A stretch of DNA of 25,149 nt from Chromera velia (GCA_018398765.1 JAHBMJ010005884.1:1-25149), one strand, 5' to 3'. Shown: positions 1-10,605, counted from the first letter of the stretch. Numbers and translations are program-made. Notes: generated by a model from the sequence alone, not told the origin.

Positions 1-716
1 AAAAGGAATCCTTTCCCCTATCGAGTCATATTAGGCGGGAGGGCGGGGGAAGGCTGGGACACTCAGACTGCGGAGACTGTGGAAACGTAGGAGACGGCAA
101 GACAAACTCCATTCTATTGGGAAGGGAAGTCGATGGGGTAGGTAAGCGGCGGAGGAGTTCAGATGGGGGGGGGGGGGGGGTGGGGGGGACAAAGAGAGTT
201 GGAGGGCGGTGGAGCTGGATCTCGAGGGGGGGGTAGGGGGGGCAAGACATTCGTAGGGTGGTCCTGGCGGGCGGCGGAGCTTGACTTTGAAAGGGGGGCA
301 GGGCCCCCCCTACTTTGAGGGGGGGACGCCGGGGGTGATATTGTCAGAATTCACGCAAGATCCTGCATGCAAGATCTGACCCACGCTACGCTTTCCGGGG
401 CCATGGGCGCGTTAGCTCGGAAGGCATGCATTCGAAACGCGCGCACAAAAAGGTCAGATCTGTATATATATAAGAGACAGTGTAGGAGAAGTTCGAACTC
501 ATCCGAGGCAGGTAAATTTACTGCCATATTTTGCCGGCACCAACGACAACTTGCATTGTTCTAAACCCCATGCTACGACTAGACCAGACTGTCCTATTGA
601 GCTGCCTTCTTAGAGCTTCTTGTGTAGTCTCGTATTGTCGCAAAAGGAGAATTTAAGTGAGCCGAAGCCCTCTGCACCAGAGAGAGTCGACGCCGAGGAT
701 GCACTGACCAACGGCC
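1..716. other. G-rich upstream region, no gene supported
   Basis: The first 340 bases are strongly G-rich on the plus strand, with a run of 16 G at 165-180, a further 7-G run at 182-188 and other G-runs near 225-241 and 318-327. The complementary strand can be read as a short proline-rich frame, but this is only poly-C translation and carries no domain or splice context. From about 340 to 716 composition is mixed and presumably includes the promoter and 5' leader of gene A. I see no clear TATA element or other promoter motif. Confidence 0.5.
165..241 (+). repeat. Poly-G tracts with G-quadruplex potential
   Basis: G16 at 165-180 is followed by T and G7, and further G-runs of 7-8 bases occur near 225-241. 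Four or more G-runs within about 80 bases meet the usual sequence requirement for a G-quadruplex on the plus strand. Whether one forms is not visible from sequence, and homopolymer length may be an assembly estimate. Confidence 0.5.
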
Positions 717-2428
717 ATGGCCGCTCTGCTTTTGTTTCTAGGCACGTTTTTAGGTTGGTTGGATCTTTTGTTGCCTCCATCCAGCAGAGGGGTGCTTGTT
801 TGTCGCTGCATGGGACATGTTGCATGCACGTGTTGCCCAAAAATATATTTGCGTACATATATGTTTGACAACAATGCATGACTGCAGCAGGAGCAGCTCA
901 AGAAATACAGCGTGGCGGTTCGGGATTGCGTGGCTCCTCTGCGTTGCCCTCTGTTTCCTGTGAAATCCCTGGACACTGCGACTTGGGTGCACACTCAAGG
1001 GATCTTTCGGAGGGTTCTCCTTCTTTTTCTTCTCCCCCTGTGGTGATGCCGTCACAATCGCTCCCTCCTGTGTTGCCTGTGCGTTGGGACTGCCCTCCGG
1101 GGTTCTCTCTGAGAGGTCATGGGACGGTGCAGTACTGTGAGAAGACAGAGCACGCGCAGATGAAGACGGCCTGCCCGAGGGGATTCGTACTCGACCACAA
1201 AAAGTGTGTGGCACTATTTACAGCACCGGCAAGGTGCAAGGTCAGCATTGGTAGGCGAAGAATTATCTGGGAGTATCCTCGGACTCTCTTCTTCTTTTTG
1301 CATTCTCATGTGGACTACTTCCATCTGCTCTCTCCCTCTCTCCTTCTCCCCCTCCCTTCTCTGTTTGTGTGCATGTGCGTATATATGTGACTCTGCATGT
1401 ATATATGTGTTTGCCTGTTTGCAGGACGGTGGTCTCCCTGGCCCGGACGGTCTCTGCATCGTCTGGGAATCCGAGCGTGCCGATGTGGGGTGTGATAAGC
1501 ACGCAGGGTTCAAGTACTACAAGAGAGACAACCAGTGCGTGAAGGAGCAGGTGGTCCCCGCACGTGTGCACTGTCCGTATGGATTTTCTCTGAATGAAAA
1601 GAAGGAGAGGTGCGAGAGCGTTACGGTATACGCACTCAAAGACGAGAAGAAGGAACACGGGGTGCACCACAGGAAGTGTGAGGGGAAGAAGGACAGAAAA
1701 CGCAACGAATGTGTTGAGACCAAAATTGTTGTCCCAATTTACGTCAGTCGAAACAGAAGAAGAACATGCACGCACGGATATTGAGTGCGTGTTTTGACAT
1801 TCTTGATCACATGAATTCTGCCTGAGCGGATCTGGGTTCAGACTCTGAAGGAAAACAGATCCCAAAGTCGTTTTTACGTGGAAGACCATATGAATGAATA
1901 TGAGTTTTCTTTTGCCTCCTTGCCTGCATCCCTTCCACTCAAGATCAACGCCAATCTCTTTCGCCCCCTTGACCGTCTTACTCTCTCCCTCTCTCCCTCT
2001 CTCCCTTTTCTTGTCTCTGGGTGCAAGTATCCCGAGCAGACTCTGTGCAAAGATCACCAAACACAACGAACTCCGTTTGCATCGATCTGTGCAGACCTGT
2101 CCTCCCGACCTCCTACAAAGAGGCTCCGAGTGCTATCTGGAGATACGCAGACCCCCTGAGATCACTTGTTCGACGCACGCCTGGAAGAACGGATTCGAGA
2201 AGGCAGTTGACGGCACGCCCTACTGCTACAAGTTCTGGAAGGTCAAACCGAAGTATTGTCTGCCTAAGTGGGACTTCGTAAAGAGGGACGGCGTGTGCGT
2301 GCAGACGGAGACACGACACACAGAACTCGTGTGCCCAGAGGTCTGCCTGCCAGCAAGAGGTTTGATAGTTCCTTTGTCAACTTATTGGAATTATTTAATT
2401 GCGTTGCTCATCTTGTTCAAGGTAAGTC

Positions 2429-2459
<31 letters not shown>

Positions 2460-3693
2460 GTCCACGTTGCCCCAAAAGTCCCAAACGTGCACCCCCATGC
2501 AAAGATGATCGAGCCTTATGAATTCAGCGGCAAGCAGGAAAAAGAAACGGCATTGAACGTTGTCGGTTTCTGTGATGCAAAAAAAGTCAGCGACTCTTTC
2601 TGTCTTAAAAGCCTTAGTTTCATCTCTTAGTATTCAATTGCACCCCTGTCGTCTTTCTCCATATCCTGCTGTCTGTCTACGTTTGACTCCCACTGTCTAT
2701 CTGCGTCGATTATGCATGCACTGACTGCAGGGATTCCTCCTCGACAAGCACTCTTTTGCCAAGGGGATCTGCACAAAAGTTTCGGTCCTTGCCCCCACAG
2801 GATGTCCAGAGTTCTACTCTCTCTCTGCCAAGGGAACAGAATGCATCTACAGTCCCACAACGGCAAGCCAACCCCCTGGCATTTCCACACAAATGCCCCC
2901 CGCCCAAACAACCACAACGCCCCTTCCTGCAGCACCCCCTACATTACCACAAGACGAAGAAGGAGGAGAAGAAGAGGAGGAAGAAGGGCGAGATCCTGCA
3001 CCAGCAACCCCCTCAGATTCTCTTTCTTCTTCTACCGAATCGGATCCCCCTGTTGTTGTTTGCCCCCCTGGTTTTTCCTTCTCTGCGGAGGTACAGGCGT
3101 GCACCCCCCACGTGCCTCTCTCCACCCGCACTTCTCACGACCCCTCGCCGAGGGGCCCGACGAATGATGTCACTGTTCTGCCTGCAGACGGGGCAGAACC
3201 AACGGCATCAGACGCTTCAGGGCGGACTGAAGTAGAAGACAGTCCATCAATACGAGAGGAAAGTGGGGGGGAAATGGGGGTGGAGAGGGAGAGAGAGGTG
3301 GTGGCCGAAGAAGGCGGGCAAGGGGTGGGTAACGTTCAAGAAGCGGCGGCTTACGAAGCGATTGACCTTGAAGGAGAAGAAGAAAAGGGGAATGCAACAG
3401 TAGCCTTAACAACAGACAAAAAAATGGAAATAGAAGACAGAGATATCTCTCGTCATTCAGACAAGCATCGCATGGGCACTTCAAACACGACCGACTATGG
3501 AAACCCGCTACCGGCAACGTCATCAATAGACGACGAAGACCTTCCCGAGGGCAAGACAGACGCCAGTGGAGAGGATCAAAAAGTGGTTCCTGGGGCCGTC
3601 AGAGAAGTGCCCACCATCTTGGATGAAGAGTTCGAGCGGTTTCGAGTCGATCCGCCCCTTTCCAACTCCTCCAGTCCTACTGCCATCACGTAG
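717..3693 (+). CDS. Gene A: oocyst-wall-protein-like secreted cysteine-rich protein with acidic tail
   Basis: Five-exon model, 638 aa: 717-753, 888-1240, 1425-1742, 2095-2340, 2731-3693 (TAG). The start ATG sits in a good context (GGCCATGG). Splicing exon 1 to exon 2 creates the signal peptide MAALLLFLGTFLAGAAQ with an A-G-A type cleavage site. From residue 81 to about 375 runs a series of modules with C-P-x-G-F or variants, then 7-12 residues, then C, for example CPPGFSLRG, CPRGFVLDHKKC, CPYGFSLNEKKERC and CPEGFLLDKHSFAKGIC. This is the repeat type of apicomplexan oocyst wall proteins, which form disulfide-bonded cyst walls. One isolated module (CPPGFSFSAEVQAC, residue 429) follows a Thr/Pro-rich and Glu-rich linker. 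The last 200 residues are acidic, Ser/Thr-rich and probably disordered, unlike classical members. Exon junctions 2-5 are all phase 0 and sit between or within cysteine modules. The wall role is inferred from the family. Start and exon 1 are less certain than exons 2-5. Confidence 0.85.
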
Positions 3694-4656
3694 CTCTCAC
3701 CCGTCCGGTGAGGTTTGCCACCTTTTACGCGGCTCTACATGGCTCAGACCGCCGGCTCTTAGCACGTTTGAGGAGGATATTACAATGTAGAACGTACTAA
3801 AATTTTATAAAGATTTAGATGTATAACTTCAAAAAGTAAAAACATGAAGAAACCTAACAAAGAATATTCAAAGGTTTTGAAAGAAGTACACATATTATTC
3901 TTATTAATTATTATTGAAGTAAATCATTTATTAAACATTTTTTGTATTGGAATTTAGTAGAATTTAGAGAGAAGATAAGAGAAGATGAGGAAAAGCAAAT
4001 GTTGAAAAACGGGATTGACTAGGATTGATAAAACTAAAAAAATATTATAGACAGTTTCTAACACCCCAAGAGACACAACACAACACTAGTACACATTCAA
4101 AAAACATGTGGACATGACGAATTCAGATAAATTCAGAGTCAATTTCAGACCGCCGTTAATGCACTTGAGTACACTTGAGAATTTTTGACTATTTTTGAGT
4201 TGAGAATTGTTGTATGATCGAGGGTTCGGGGTGAGGATTTATAAATATTTATGTCCGTTTCCGGCCCCGGCGGCTGCATGGCCGCAAGATACCTCTCGAT
4301 CCATGCGGATCCCGGCCGCGCCTGCATGTATCGATATTTTTTTTTTTTAAGTCTCGAGAATTCTCGAGAAAAGCCCGTCATAGCCCGTCTAAATCATTCT
4401 CCATCTAGGTGATGTACAATTCTGCTGTCAAATGCTGTCAATCGATTGGCTCGATTCTTTGGAGCAACTTGCATGTTTCCATTGCGTATGCACAGTCCGC
4501 AATCAAGCGTCTGTCTCAACAATCATACTGATTGCACGCCCGGACAACCAGTATCCGTTCACATGAACATGAGATCTTCTAGTCGACTCATGTTTTTTCT
4601 TCCGCTGCAAAAAAACGACGCGTGCTCTCTCGGGGTATTCCACCGCATCACTGAAG
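3694..4656. other. Intergenic region between genes A and B
   Basis: Holds the 3' end of gene A and the promoter side of gene B. 3790-4150 is AT-rich without any plausible coding frame. 4240-4330 is a short GC-rich patch of the kind scattered through the other intergenic stretches, followed by a T-run and a perfect palindrome (listed separately). I see no canonical AATAAA close to the gene A stop and no RNA gene. Confidence 0.5.
4352..4369. repeat. Perfect 18-bp palindrome
   Basis: TCTCGAGAATTCTCGAGA reads the same on both strands and has no spacer. It follows a 12-14 base T-run and lies about 290 bases upstream of the gene B start. It could be a dimeric protein-binding site or chance; nothing else marks it as regulatory. 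Confidence 0.6.
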
Positions 4657-6812
4657 ATGCATAGACTTGGTAGGCTGGTTTTCGTGACAGCAGGATCCGC
4701 TCTGGTAGGGCAGTTTGGCCTCTACTATATACACAAACCCTGTCCGTCTCCTCTGTCCGTCTCTTCGTGCAGCATCTGGCCCGCTCGTCCCGTTCGTCTC
4801 GGGAGCTGCCGCCGTGTGCGCTGCGACCGCTTTCTTGCATGAGACCCACAGTAACAGGGACAGGGGGAGCTTTTCACACAAGCTGCGCGATGCCTTTCCA
4901 CTTTTGGCCCGACGGGAAGCTCACTGTGCGACAGGCGCATCTCACCCTGCCGCAGTAGGAGGAGACGGCAGAGACGGCAGTGACCCCCTCTCCTCTCTTC
5001 CTTCTCTCTCCTCCTGGAGTGTGGACAAAATCAAGAAGGAGTACGGGGTAAACACGGTGCGAGAAGTGACGGCAGGGACCGGAGGTGAGCAGACGCCAGG
5101 TCCGGCCTCCGTGTTGGACCGTTTGCGCTCTGTGTGCGGTCTTCCTTCAACCACAAGTGGAGAGGGGGGCGGGGCTGGTGCGAGGAGAAGGTTTGCCTTT
5201 GTGCCCTCAGAGGGACACAGGGCGTTTAATGAGGAGGACGCAAATCGACTTAGGTATGTATGTATCAATGTATGCAAACGCACATGCATGCATGCATGCA
5301 TACGTGTCTATATCCATTCTCGACGCGGGGGCCGCGAATCGGTCGCGATTTGAATACAGTCACAGCTGTGCAACAAGGCATCTCAACCGTCCGCACTCAT
5401 GTCAACCTGATGGCAACTTTGTTGCATGTGATCATAGGACGATTCTCTCTGTCTCTATTTCTCTCTCTCTCTCTTTCTCTCTCTCTTCTGTCTGTCTGTC
5501 GTCAGTCGGTCTGTCTAATTGACAATGAGTCAAGAGAAGGAAAGGAAGAAAACGAAAGAATATATAGTCTCTCTGTGTATGTGTGTCTGCAGAACCATGA
5601 AGGGACTGCCCGTGGAGGCAAAGAATAACCCAGGAGTGAGAGTGCAGCCCAACTTTGTCACAGTCGGTAAGTCTGCATGTGTCAGATTCAACAGAGAGGG
5701 TGGCAACGTTGTGTTCATGCTCTATTTGATTCATTCGTTGCATGGGAGTGATTGATTGCATTAATGAGGGCCGGCACAGGAAGGAGACGATGAAAGAAAA
5801 GACAAGGAAGGCCGCGGCTGCATGGAATGAAGAAGTCCGACAGCCCAGCTTTCTTTTGTTTGCTCTCCTCAGTCGCCCAGTCACTCAGAACCCGTGTCGG
5901 TCCATGCTTTGAGGAGGGTTCTTCTTCCTCAAAGTTGGTTGTTCCCTCCAGCGATGTGTGCTTCCACTTCATTTTCTCTTCTCTGTACGTCAGGGACTTT
6001 TGTGTCAATTCCTCTCTTTGTGCTTCCGAGCTCTCCTTCTCTTTCTTGCATGGTCTTGCAGAGGAGGGAGCACTGCTGGAAGAAGAGGGACGCGAAATGG
6101 TGAGGGGGAGCAGCAGGAGGAGAAGAGGAGCACACTAGGTCTTCGCTTCCGTTTCTGTATTGGACTCGTGTGTACGTGAGAGCAGGATGCTGTTCGTCTC
6201 TTTCCGTGATCTTTTTCGCACGCTCCTTAAATTTCGGAATTCACACGCTCCTTTAATTCCGAAGCTGCTCAAAATTTAATGCTTTAATTTCGCACGTTCG
6301 TTCTTCCTTTTGTTTTCAATCAGCCAAGCAGTCATTCGACTAGCCAAGCCTGGCCCTGTGAGGGAGATGAAAAGTTTCCAAGTTGCCTTGCTAAGTCTGG
6401 GCATGGACCTGTTGAACTTGAATAAAGGTGCGGCGGCTGTGTAAAGAGAGTCTCTCTCCTAAGTTCATCTTTTGAGCTCAACTGAACATATCCAGGTGCG
6501 GTTATACGGCATTGACCACCTCCACTCCTCATCTTCCGAGGAAGCACAGGGGCAAAGGGAGAGGGAAGAAAATAAAGCGAGCTCCTCTGGAGAGGCTCAC
6601 GCAGACTCTGCTTTCGGCAAAAGAACAAATATGATGAGTCAGTGAGGAGATGGATGGGTGAGGGAAGAGAATGACGAGGATGTATGAGCACGTGTACGTG
6701 TGTGTGTGTGTGTGTAGGACAGAAAGGGGGTGGTGAAATGGTTGTGTTTAAATGGTCGTTCCTCTGTTTACGCATGTGTATGCAAGAGAGGCAGTGAGAA
6801 TGAGAATGGGAG

Positions 6813-6862
<50 letters not shown>

Positions 6863-7034
6863 AGATTTTCTGCGTGCGTGGTGGCTTCTTCACTTCCTCT
6901 CTCTCTCTCACTCTCTCTCGCTCTTGCTTTCTCCCTTTTTCTTCTCTCTCTCTCACTCACACACACACACACACACAGACACGCACTTTTACACACTTTC
7001 TGTCTGTTTCTCTATCTCTCTCGGTCTGTCTCTC

Positions 7035-7114
<80 letters not shown>

Positions 7115-8636
7115 GTTCCATCACCTTCTTTGTGAACTTCGAATCAGGAGTGACTGGCAGATTCGAGACAGCACAGCAGAGAGACGGTGGAAAGATGGCT
7201 CCGTGGGGCTACGGAGAATCTTTCGATGAGGCAAAGCTGCCCCCCACGATCAGAAAAGTTGCAGAGAGGATACGGACCGGCGGAGATTTTGCTGTCGGGA
7301 AGCTGCGGGATGTGACGATCAATTTTCGGCACTCGTCGTTCTTTCAATTGGACTCGCACGTCGACCCTCTTCCTGACGGGCCTCATGTTTTTATTTTGGG
7401 TCTCCTGTCAGGCACAGTCATCACCTTTTCCCCCTGTCAACTCCCTGAGGGCATGTGTGTTCGCACGGACCCCGCGAGACTCTCTAGGCTCTCTTGGAGC
7501 GATTTGGATGTCGACTGCCTCTTTCGGATCCGCTCTCTTGTGGGCTTCACTGGAAACGCTCGGTTGGTCGGTCAGTTAGTCGATCAGTACGTAGAGGGGT
7601 GGGTGGGTGTAAACGGATGGGTAGAGTTGACTTGTTCCATTGATTTGAGAAGTCGTGGTCTGCTGGTGTGTCGGCAAACGTAAGGGGGCAGGACAGCCCG
7701 GACCCTTTTTCACAGCATCCCGGTAGTCTTTTGTTGTGATCCTTTTTTCTCGTCTGCTGGGAGCACCTGCCGAGGAGTGGTTGCCGGTTTGTCTTGTCGC
7801 ATATGCTCCTGTCAATCTGCTTTTCGGTCTTTTTCTTCTTCGTTTTCTTACAGAGGTATGGGTGCCAGACGAGCCAACGGTTTCTTCCACTCATCTTAAT
7901 TTGACGCGCGGGTGAAAAAAAAAACGCAGTGATCACATTCTTTTTTGTGCTAGTGTTTCTTCCTTGGGATCTTTTTGACCCTCTCCGCACTCTCATTCTT
8001 CTTTCCATTCGCACGATGTGTGCATCCGTTTGTGCATGCAGGTACAACTGGAACCATGGCATTCGTGCGGGCGTGGAGGCTGCCACCGAGGACGCAGACG
8101 GCAAGCCTGGGCCGCCCCTTATCTGTGACTGGTCAGTGCGTGCGTGAACCACAGAAGCTAGACGGACAGAGTTGACGAGGAGCTCGAATGAAAGTGACCG
8201 TGTCGTGTCGTGTTGAGAAGATGGTTGAATCTCACTTTGCTGTGTTTGTCCCTCAACGAAATGTAGCAAACCTTCTCTCATCAGTGTGGTTATCAACCAT
8301 GCGACGAGTAACTACAAAACAAATGTATGCTTTCATTTTCCTACAAAACCTCTGGAAAACAAAAAAATTAAATAAATGTAGTTGGGGAACTTCTGGCGGT
8401 AGGTCTTTGAGGATGTCCGCTTAGTTCGACATGCACACAGACGCTTGATTCTGCGAAAGCAACGAACCGTTATGATCCTTTCTCATATGTGCAAGTGATG
8501 TTTGTCCGCTAATATCAAATATTGAGTCTGTCACATGCATTCTGTGTGCAGGTGGGGAACGCCGGCCCAACTCGTGCCACGACGGCCCGAGAGGCTCTCC
8601 ATCGTTTTCGCATTTGCAGATCCCGACCCAGCGTAG
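4657..8636 (+). CDS. Gene B: AlkB-like Fe(II)/2-oxoglutarate-dependent dioxygenase
   Basis: Seven-exon model, 387 aa: 4657-4669, 4773-5253, 5593-5666, 6062-6099, 7180-7562, 8042-8131, 8552-8636 (TAG). All phases join. Residues 1-165 are a poorly conserved extension with a hydrophobic N-terminus (MHRLASGPLVPFVSG..., possible signal anchor or organelle-targeting region) and a Gly/Ser-rich middle. Residues 175-387 match the AlkB-homologue fold: PNFVTVEEGALLEEE corresponds to the usual 'PDF.....E...L' entry helix and WGYG to the substrate lid region. D-S-H262-V-D264-P-L-P-D-G is the iron-binding H-x-D, R-Y-N-W-N-H335-G-I the second iron histidine, and R374-L-S-I-V-F the 2-oxoglutarate-binding R-x-S motif. 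All catalytic residues are present, so the enzyme should be active. AlkB homologues demethylate nucleic acids or hydroxylate proteins; the substrate cannot be told here. The 13-nt coding part of exon 1 is the least certain piece. The 3' exons are duplicated just downstream. Confidence 0.85.
6100..7179 (+). repeat. Gene B intron 4 with complementary microsatellites
   Basis: This 1.08-kb intron (donor GTGAGG, acceptor GCAG) contains (GT)n at 6698-6715, (GA)n at 6814-6857, (CT)n at about 6896-6920, (CA)n at 6957-6977, (TGTC)n at 7036-7064, (CT)n to 7081 and (GT)n at 7083-7113. The GA tract can pair with the CT tracts and the CA tract with either GT tract, so the pre-mRNA could fold into long hairpins. 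Open frames here are repeat translations and not genes. The acceptor is a tandem CAGCAG at 7174-7179. Confidence 0.75.
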
Positions 8637-8826
8637 TTTTATGCATTTGTCAGCCTCAGTGATCATCAATACCAAAGCCAAAAGTCGTTTTTAGAAGCAT
8701 GCGGTACTGAGCTGAGTAGTGAGATAGCATTACTTGAAAAAACAACCGGAAGACCGCTTAAGCTAGGCCTGGATTCTATATATACATATATATTATATTC
8801 TCGTTCAGAAAATACATATATTTATG

Positions 8827-8882
<56 letters not shown>

Positions 8883-8949
8883 AACTAGCATGGGTAGTAT
8901 TATACTGAAATGATATACAGAGGCAATATATTCTTTAATATACTTATAT
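8637..8949. other. Gene B 3' flank with AT/CA microsatellites
   Basis: Lies between the gene B stop and the start of the second duplication copy. It includes TA-rich tracts at 8776-8833, a (CA)n run at about 8834-8857 and a (TA)n run at about 8858-8882. The same block recurs after copy 2. No coding signal seen. Confidence 0.7.
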
Positions 8950-10304
8950 CGGAGATTTTGCTGTCGGGAAGCTGCGGGATGTGACGATCAATTTTCGGCA
9001 CTCGTCGTTCTTTCAATTGGACTCGCACGTCGACCCTCTTCCTGACGGGCCTCATGTTTTTATTTTGGGTCTCCTGTCAGGCACAGTCATCACCTTTTCC
9101 CCTTGTCAACTCCTTGAGGGCATGTGTGTTCGCACGGACCCCGCGAGACTCTCTAGGCTCTCTTGGAGCGATTTGGATGTCGACTGCCTCTTTTGGATCC
9201 GCTCTCTTGTGGGCTTCACTGGAAACGCTCGGTTGGTCAGTCAGTTAGTCGATCAGTACGTAGAGGGGTGAGTGGGTGTAAACGGATGGGTAGAGTTGAC
9301 TTGTTCCATTGATTTGAGAAGTCGTGGTCTGCTGGTGTGTCGGCAAACGTAAGGGGGCAGGACAGCCCAGACCCTTTTTCACAGCATCCCGGTAGTCTTT
9401 TGTTGTGATCCTTTTTTTTCGTCTGCTGGGAGCACCTGCCGAGGAGTGGTTGCCGGTTTGTCTTGTCGCATATGCTCCTGTCAATCTGCTTTTCGGTCTT
9501 TTTCTTCTTCGTTTTCTTACAGAGGTATGGGTGCCAGACGAGCCAACGGTTTCTTCTACTCATCTTAATTTGACGCGCGGGTGAAAAAAAAAATGCAGTG
9601 ATCACATTCTTTTTTGTGCTAGTGTTTCTTCCTTAGGATCTTTTTGACCCTCTCCGCACTCTCATTCTTCTTTCCATTCGTACGATGTGTGCATCCGTTT
9701 GTGCATGCAGGTACAACTGGAACCATGGCATTCGTGCGGGCGTGGAGGCTGCCACCGAGGACGCAGACGGCAAGCCTGGGCCGCCCCTTATCTGTGACTG
9801 GTCAGTGTGTGCGTGAACCACAGAAGCTAGACGGACAGAGTTGACGAGGAGCTCGAATGAAAGTGACCGTGTCGGTTGTGTTGAGAAGATGGTTGAATCT
9901 CACTTTGCTATGTTTGTCCCTCAACGAAATGTAGCAAACCTTCTCTCATCAGTGTGGTTATCAACCATGCGACGAGTAACTACAAAACAAATGTATGCTT
10001 TCATTTTCCTACAAAACCTCTGGAAAACAAAAAAATTAAATAAATGTAGTTGGGGAACTTCTGGCGGTAGGTCTTTGAGGATGTCCGCTTAGTTCGACAT
10101 GCACACAGACGCTTGATTCTGCGAAAGCAACGAACCGTTATGATCCTTTCTCATATGTGCAAGTGATGTTTGTCCGCTAATATCAAATATTGAGTCTGTC
10201 ACATGCATTCTGTGTGCAGGTGGGGAACGCCGGCCCAACTCGTGCCACGACAGCCCGAGAGGCTCTCCATCGTTTTCGCATTTGCAGATCCTGACCCAGC
10301 GTAG
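8950..10304 (+). pseudogene. 5'-truncated duplicate of gene B exons 5 (part), 6 and 7
   Basis: Contains exon 5' fragment 8950-9231, exon 6' 9711-9800 and exon 7' 10220-10304 (TAG), in frame and with intact internal splice sites. It lacks a start, the first four exons and the exon 5 acceptor, so it cannot encode the enzyme alone. Iron ligands (H-V-D and W-N-H-G) are kept. Relative to gene B there are three amino-acid changes, all from C:G to T:A transitions: P to L and R to W in exon 5', and R to Q just before the 2-oxoglutarate arginine in exon 7'. Exons 6' and 7' could still be joined to gene B exon 5 as alternative 3' exons because phases match. Otherwise this is a decaying fragment. Confidence 0.85.
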
Positions 10305-10490
10305 TTTTATGGATTTGTCAGCCTCAGTGATCATCAATACCAAAGCCAAAAGTCGTTTCTAGAAGCATGTAGTACTGAGCTGAATAGTGAGATAGCATTA
10401 CTTGAAAAAACAACCGGAAGACCACTTAAGTTAGGCCTGGATTCTATATATACATATATATTATATTTTCGTTCAGAAAATATATGTATT

Positions 10491-10533
<43 letters not shown>

Positions 10534-10605
10534 GTATAAACTAGCATGGGTAGTATTATACTGAAATGATATACAGAGGCAATATATTCTTTAATATATT
10601 TATAT

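Larger units (their letters stand above)
7281..10605 (+). repeat. 1.67-kb head-to-tail tandem duplication of the 3' half of gene B
   Basis: Copy 1 is 7281-8949 and copy 2 is 8950-10605. Both start inside exon 5 at CGGAGATTTTGCTG and run through introns, exons 6 and 7 and an AT-rich downstream block. The offset is 1669, falling to 1668 after a one-base deletion in the intron between exons 6 and 7. Outside the AT tract the copies differ at about 24 positions in roughly 1.5 kb, so the event is fairly recent. About 22 of these are C or G in copy 1 and T or A in copy 2. A (CA)n tract at about 8834-8857 in copy 1 is matched by TA dinucleotides in copy 2. The join at 8949/8950 shows no long homology. 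Confidence 0.93.

Noticed and set aside
26-250. Minus-strand proline-rich frame
   Set aside because: Created by poly-C complement of G-runs; no supporting feature.
456-480. TATAAGAGACAG at 469-480 resembles the end of the Tn5 mosaic end used in sequencing libraries
   Set aside because: Only the last 12 bases match and the preceding TATATA differs from the mosaic end. There is no paired end nearby, so chance or a minor artefact is more likely than a transposon.
888-1043. Alternative frame with VRDCVAPLRCP that also looks cysteine-module-like
   Set aside because: It stops near 1043 and no GCAG acceptor lies between it and the CPPGF module at 1091, so it cannot be joined to the rest of gene A.
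878-1390. Continuous frame from ATG 878 as an independent gene start
   Set aside because: It lacks a signal peptide. Splicing 717-753 to 888 gives a complete signal peptide in the same frame with matching splice signature.
2053-2094. Earlier acceptor for gene A exon 4 at 2052 (AAAG)
   Set aside because: It is in phase but lacks GCAG. The acceptor at 2094 gives PIYTCPPD, the normal module entry.
6100-6138. Gene B ending at TAG 6136-6138
   Set aside because: A phase-0 GTGAGG donor at 6100 connects to the catalytic core. Ending here would leave the core without a start.
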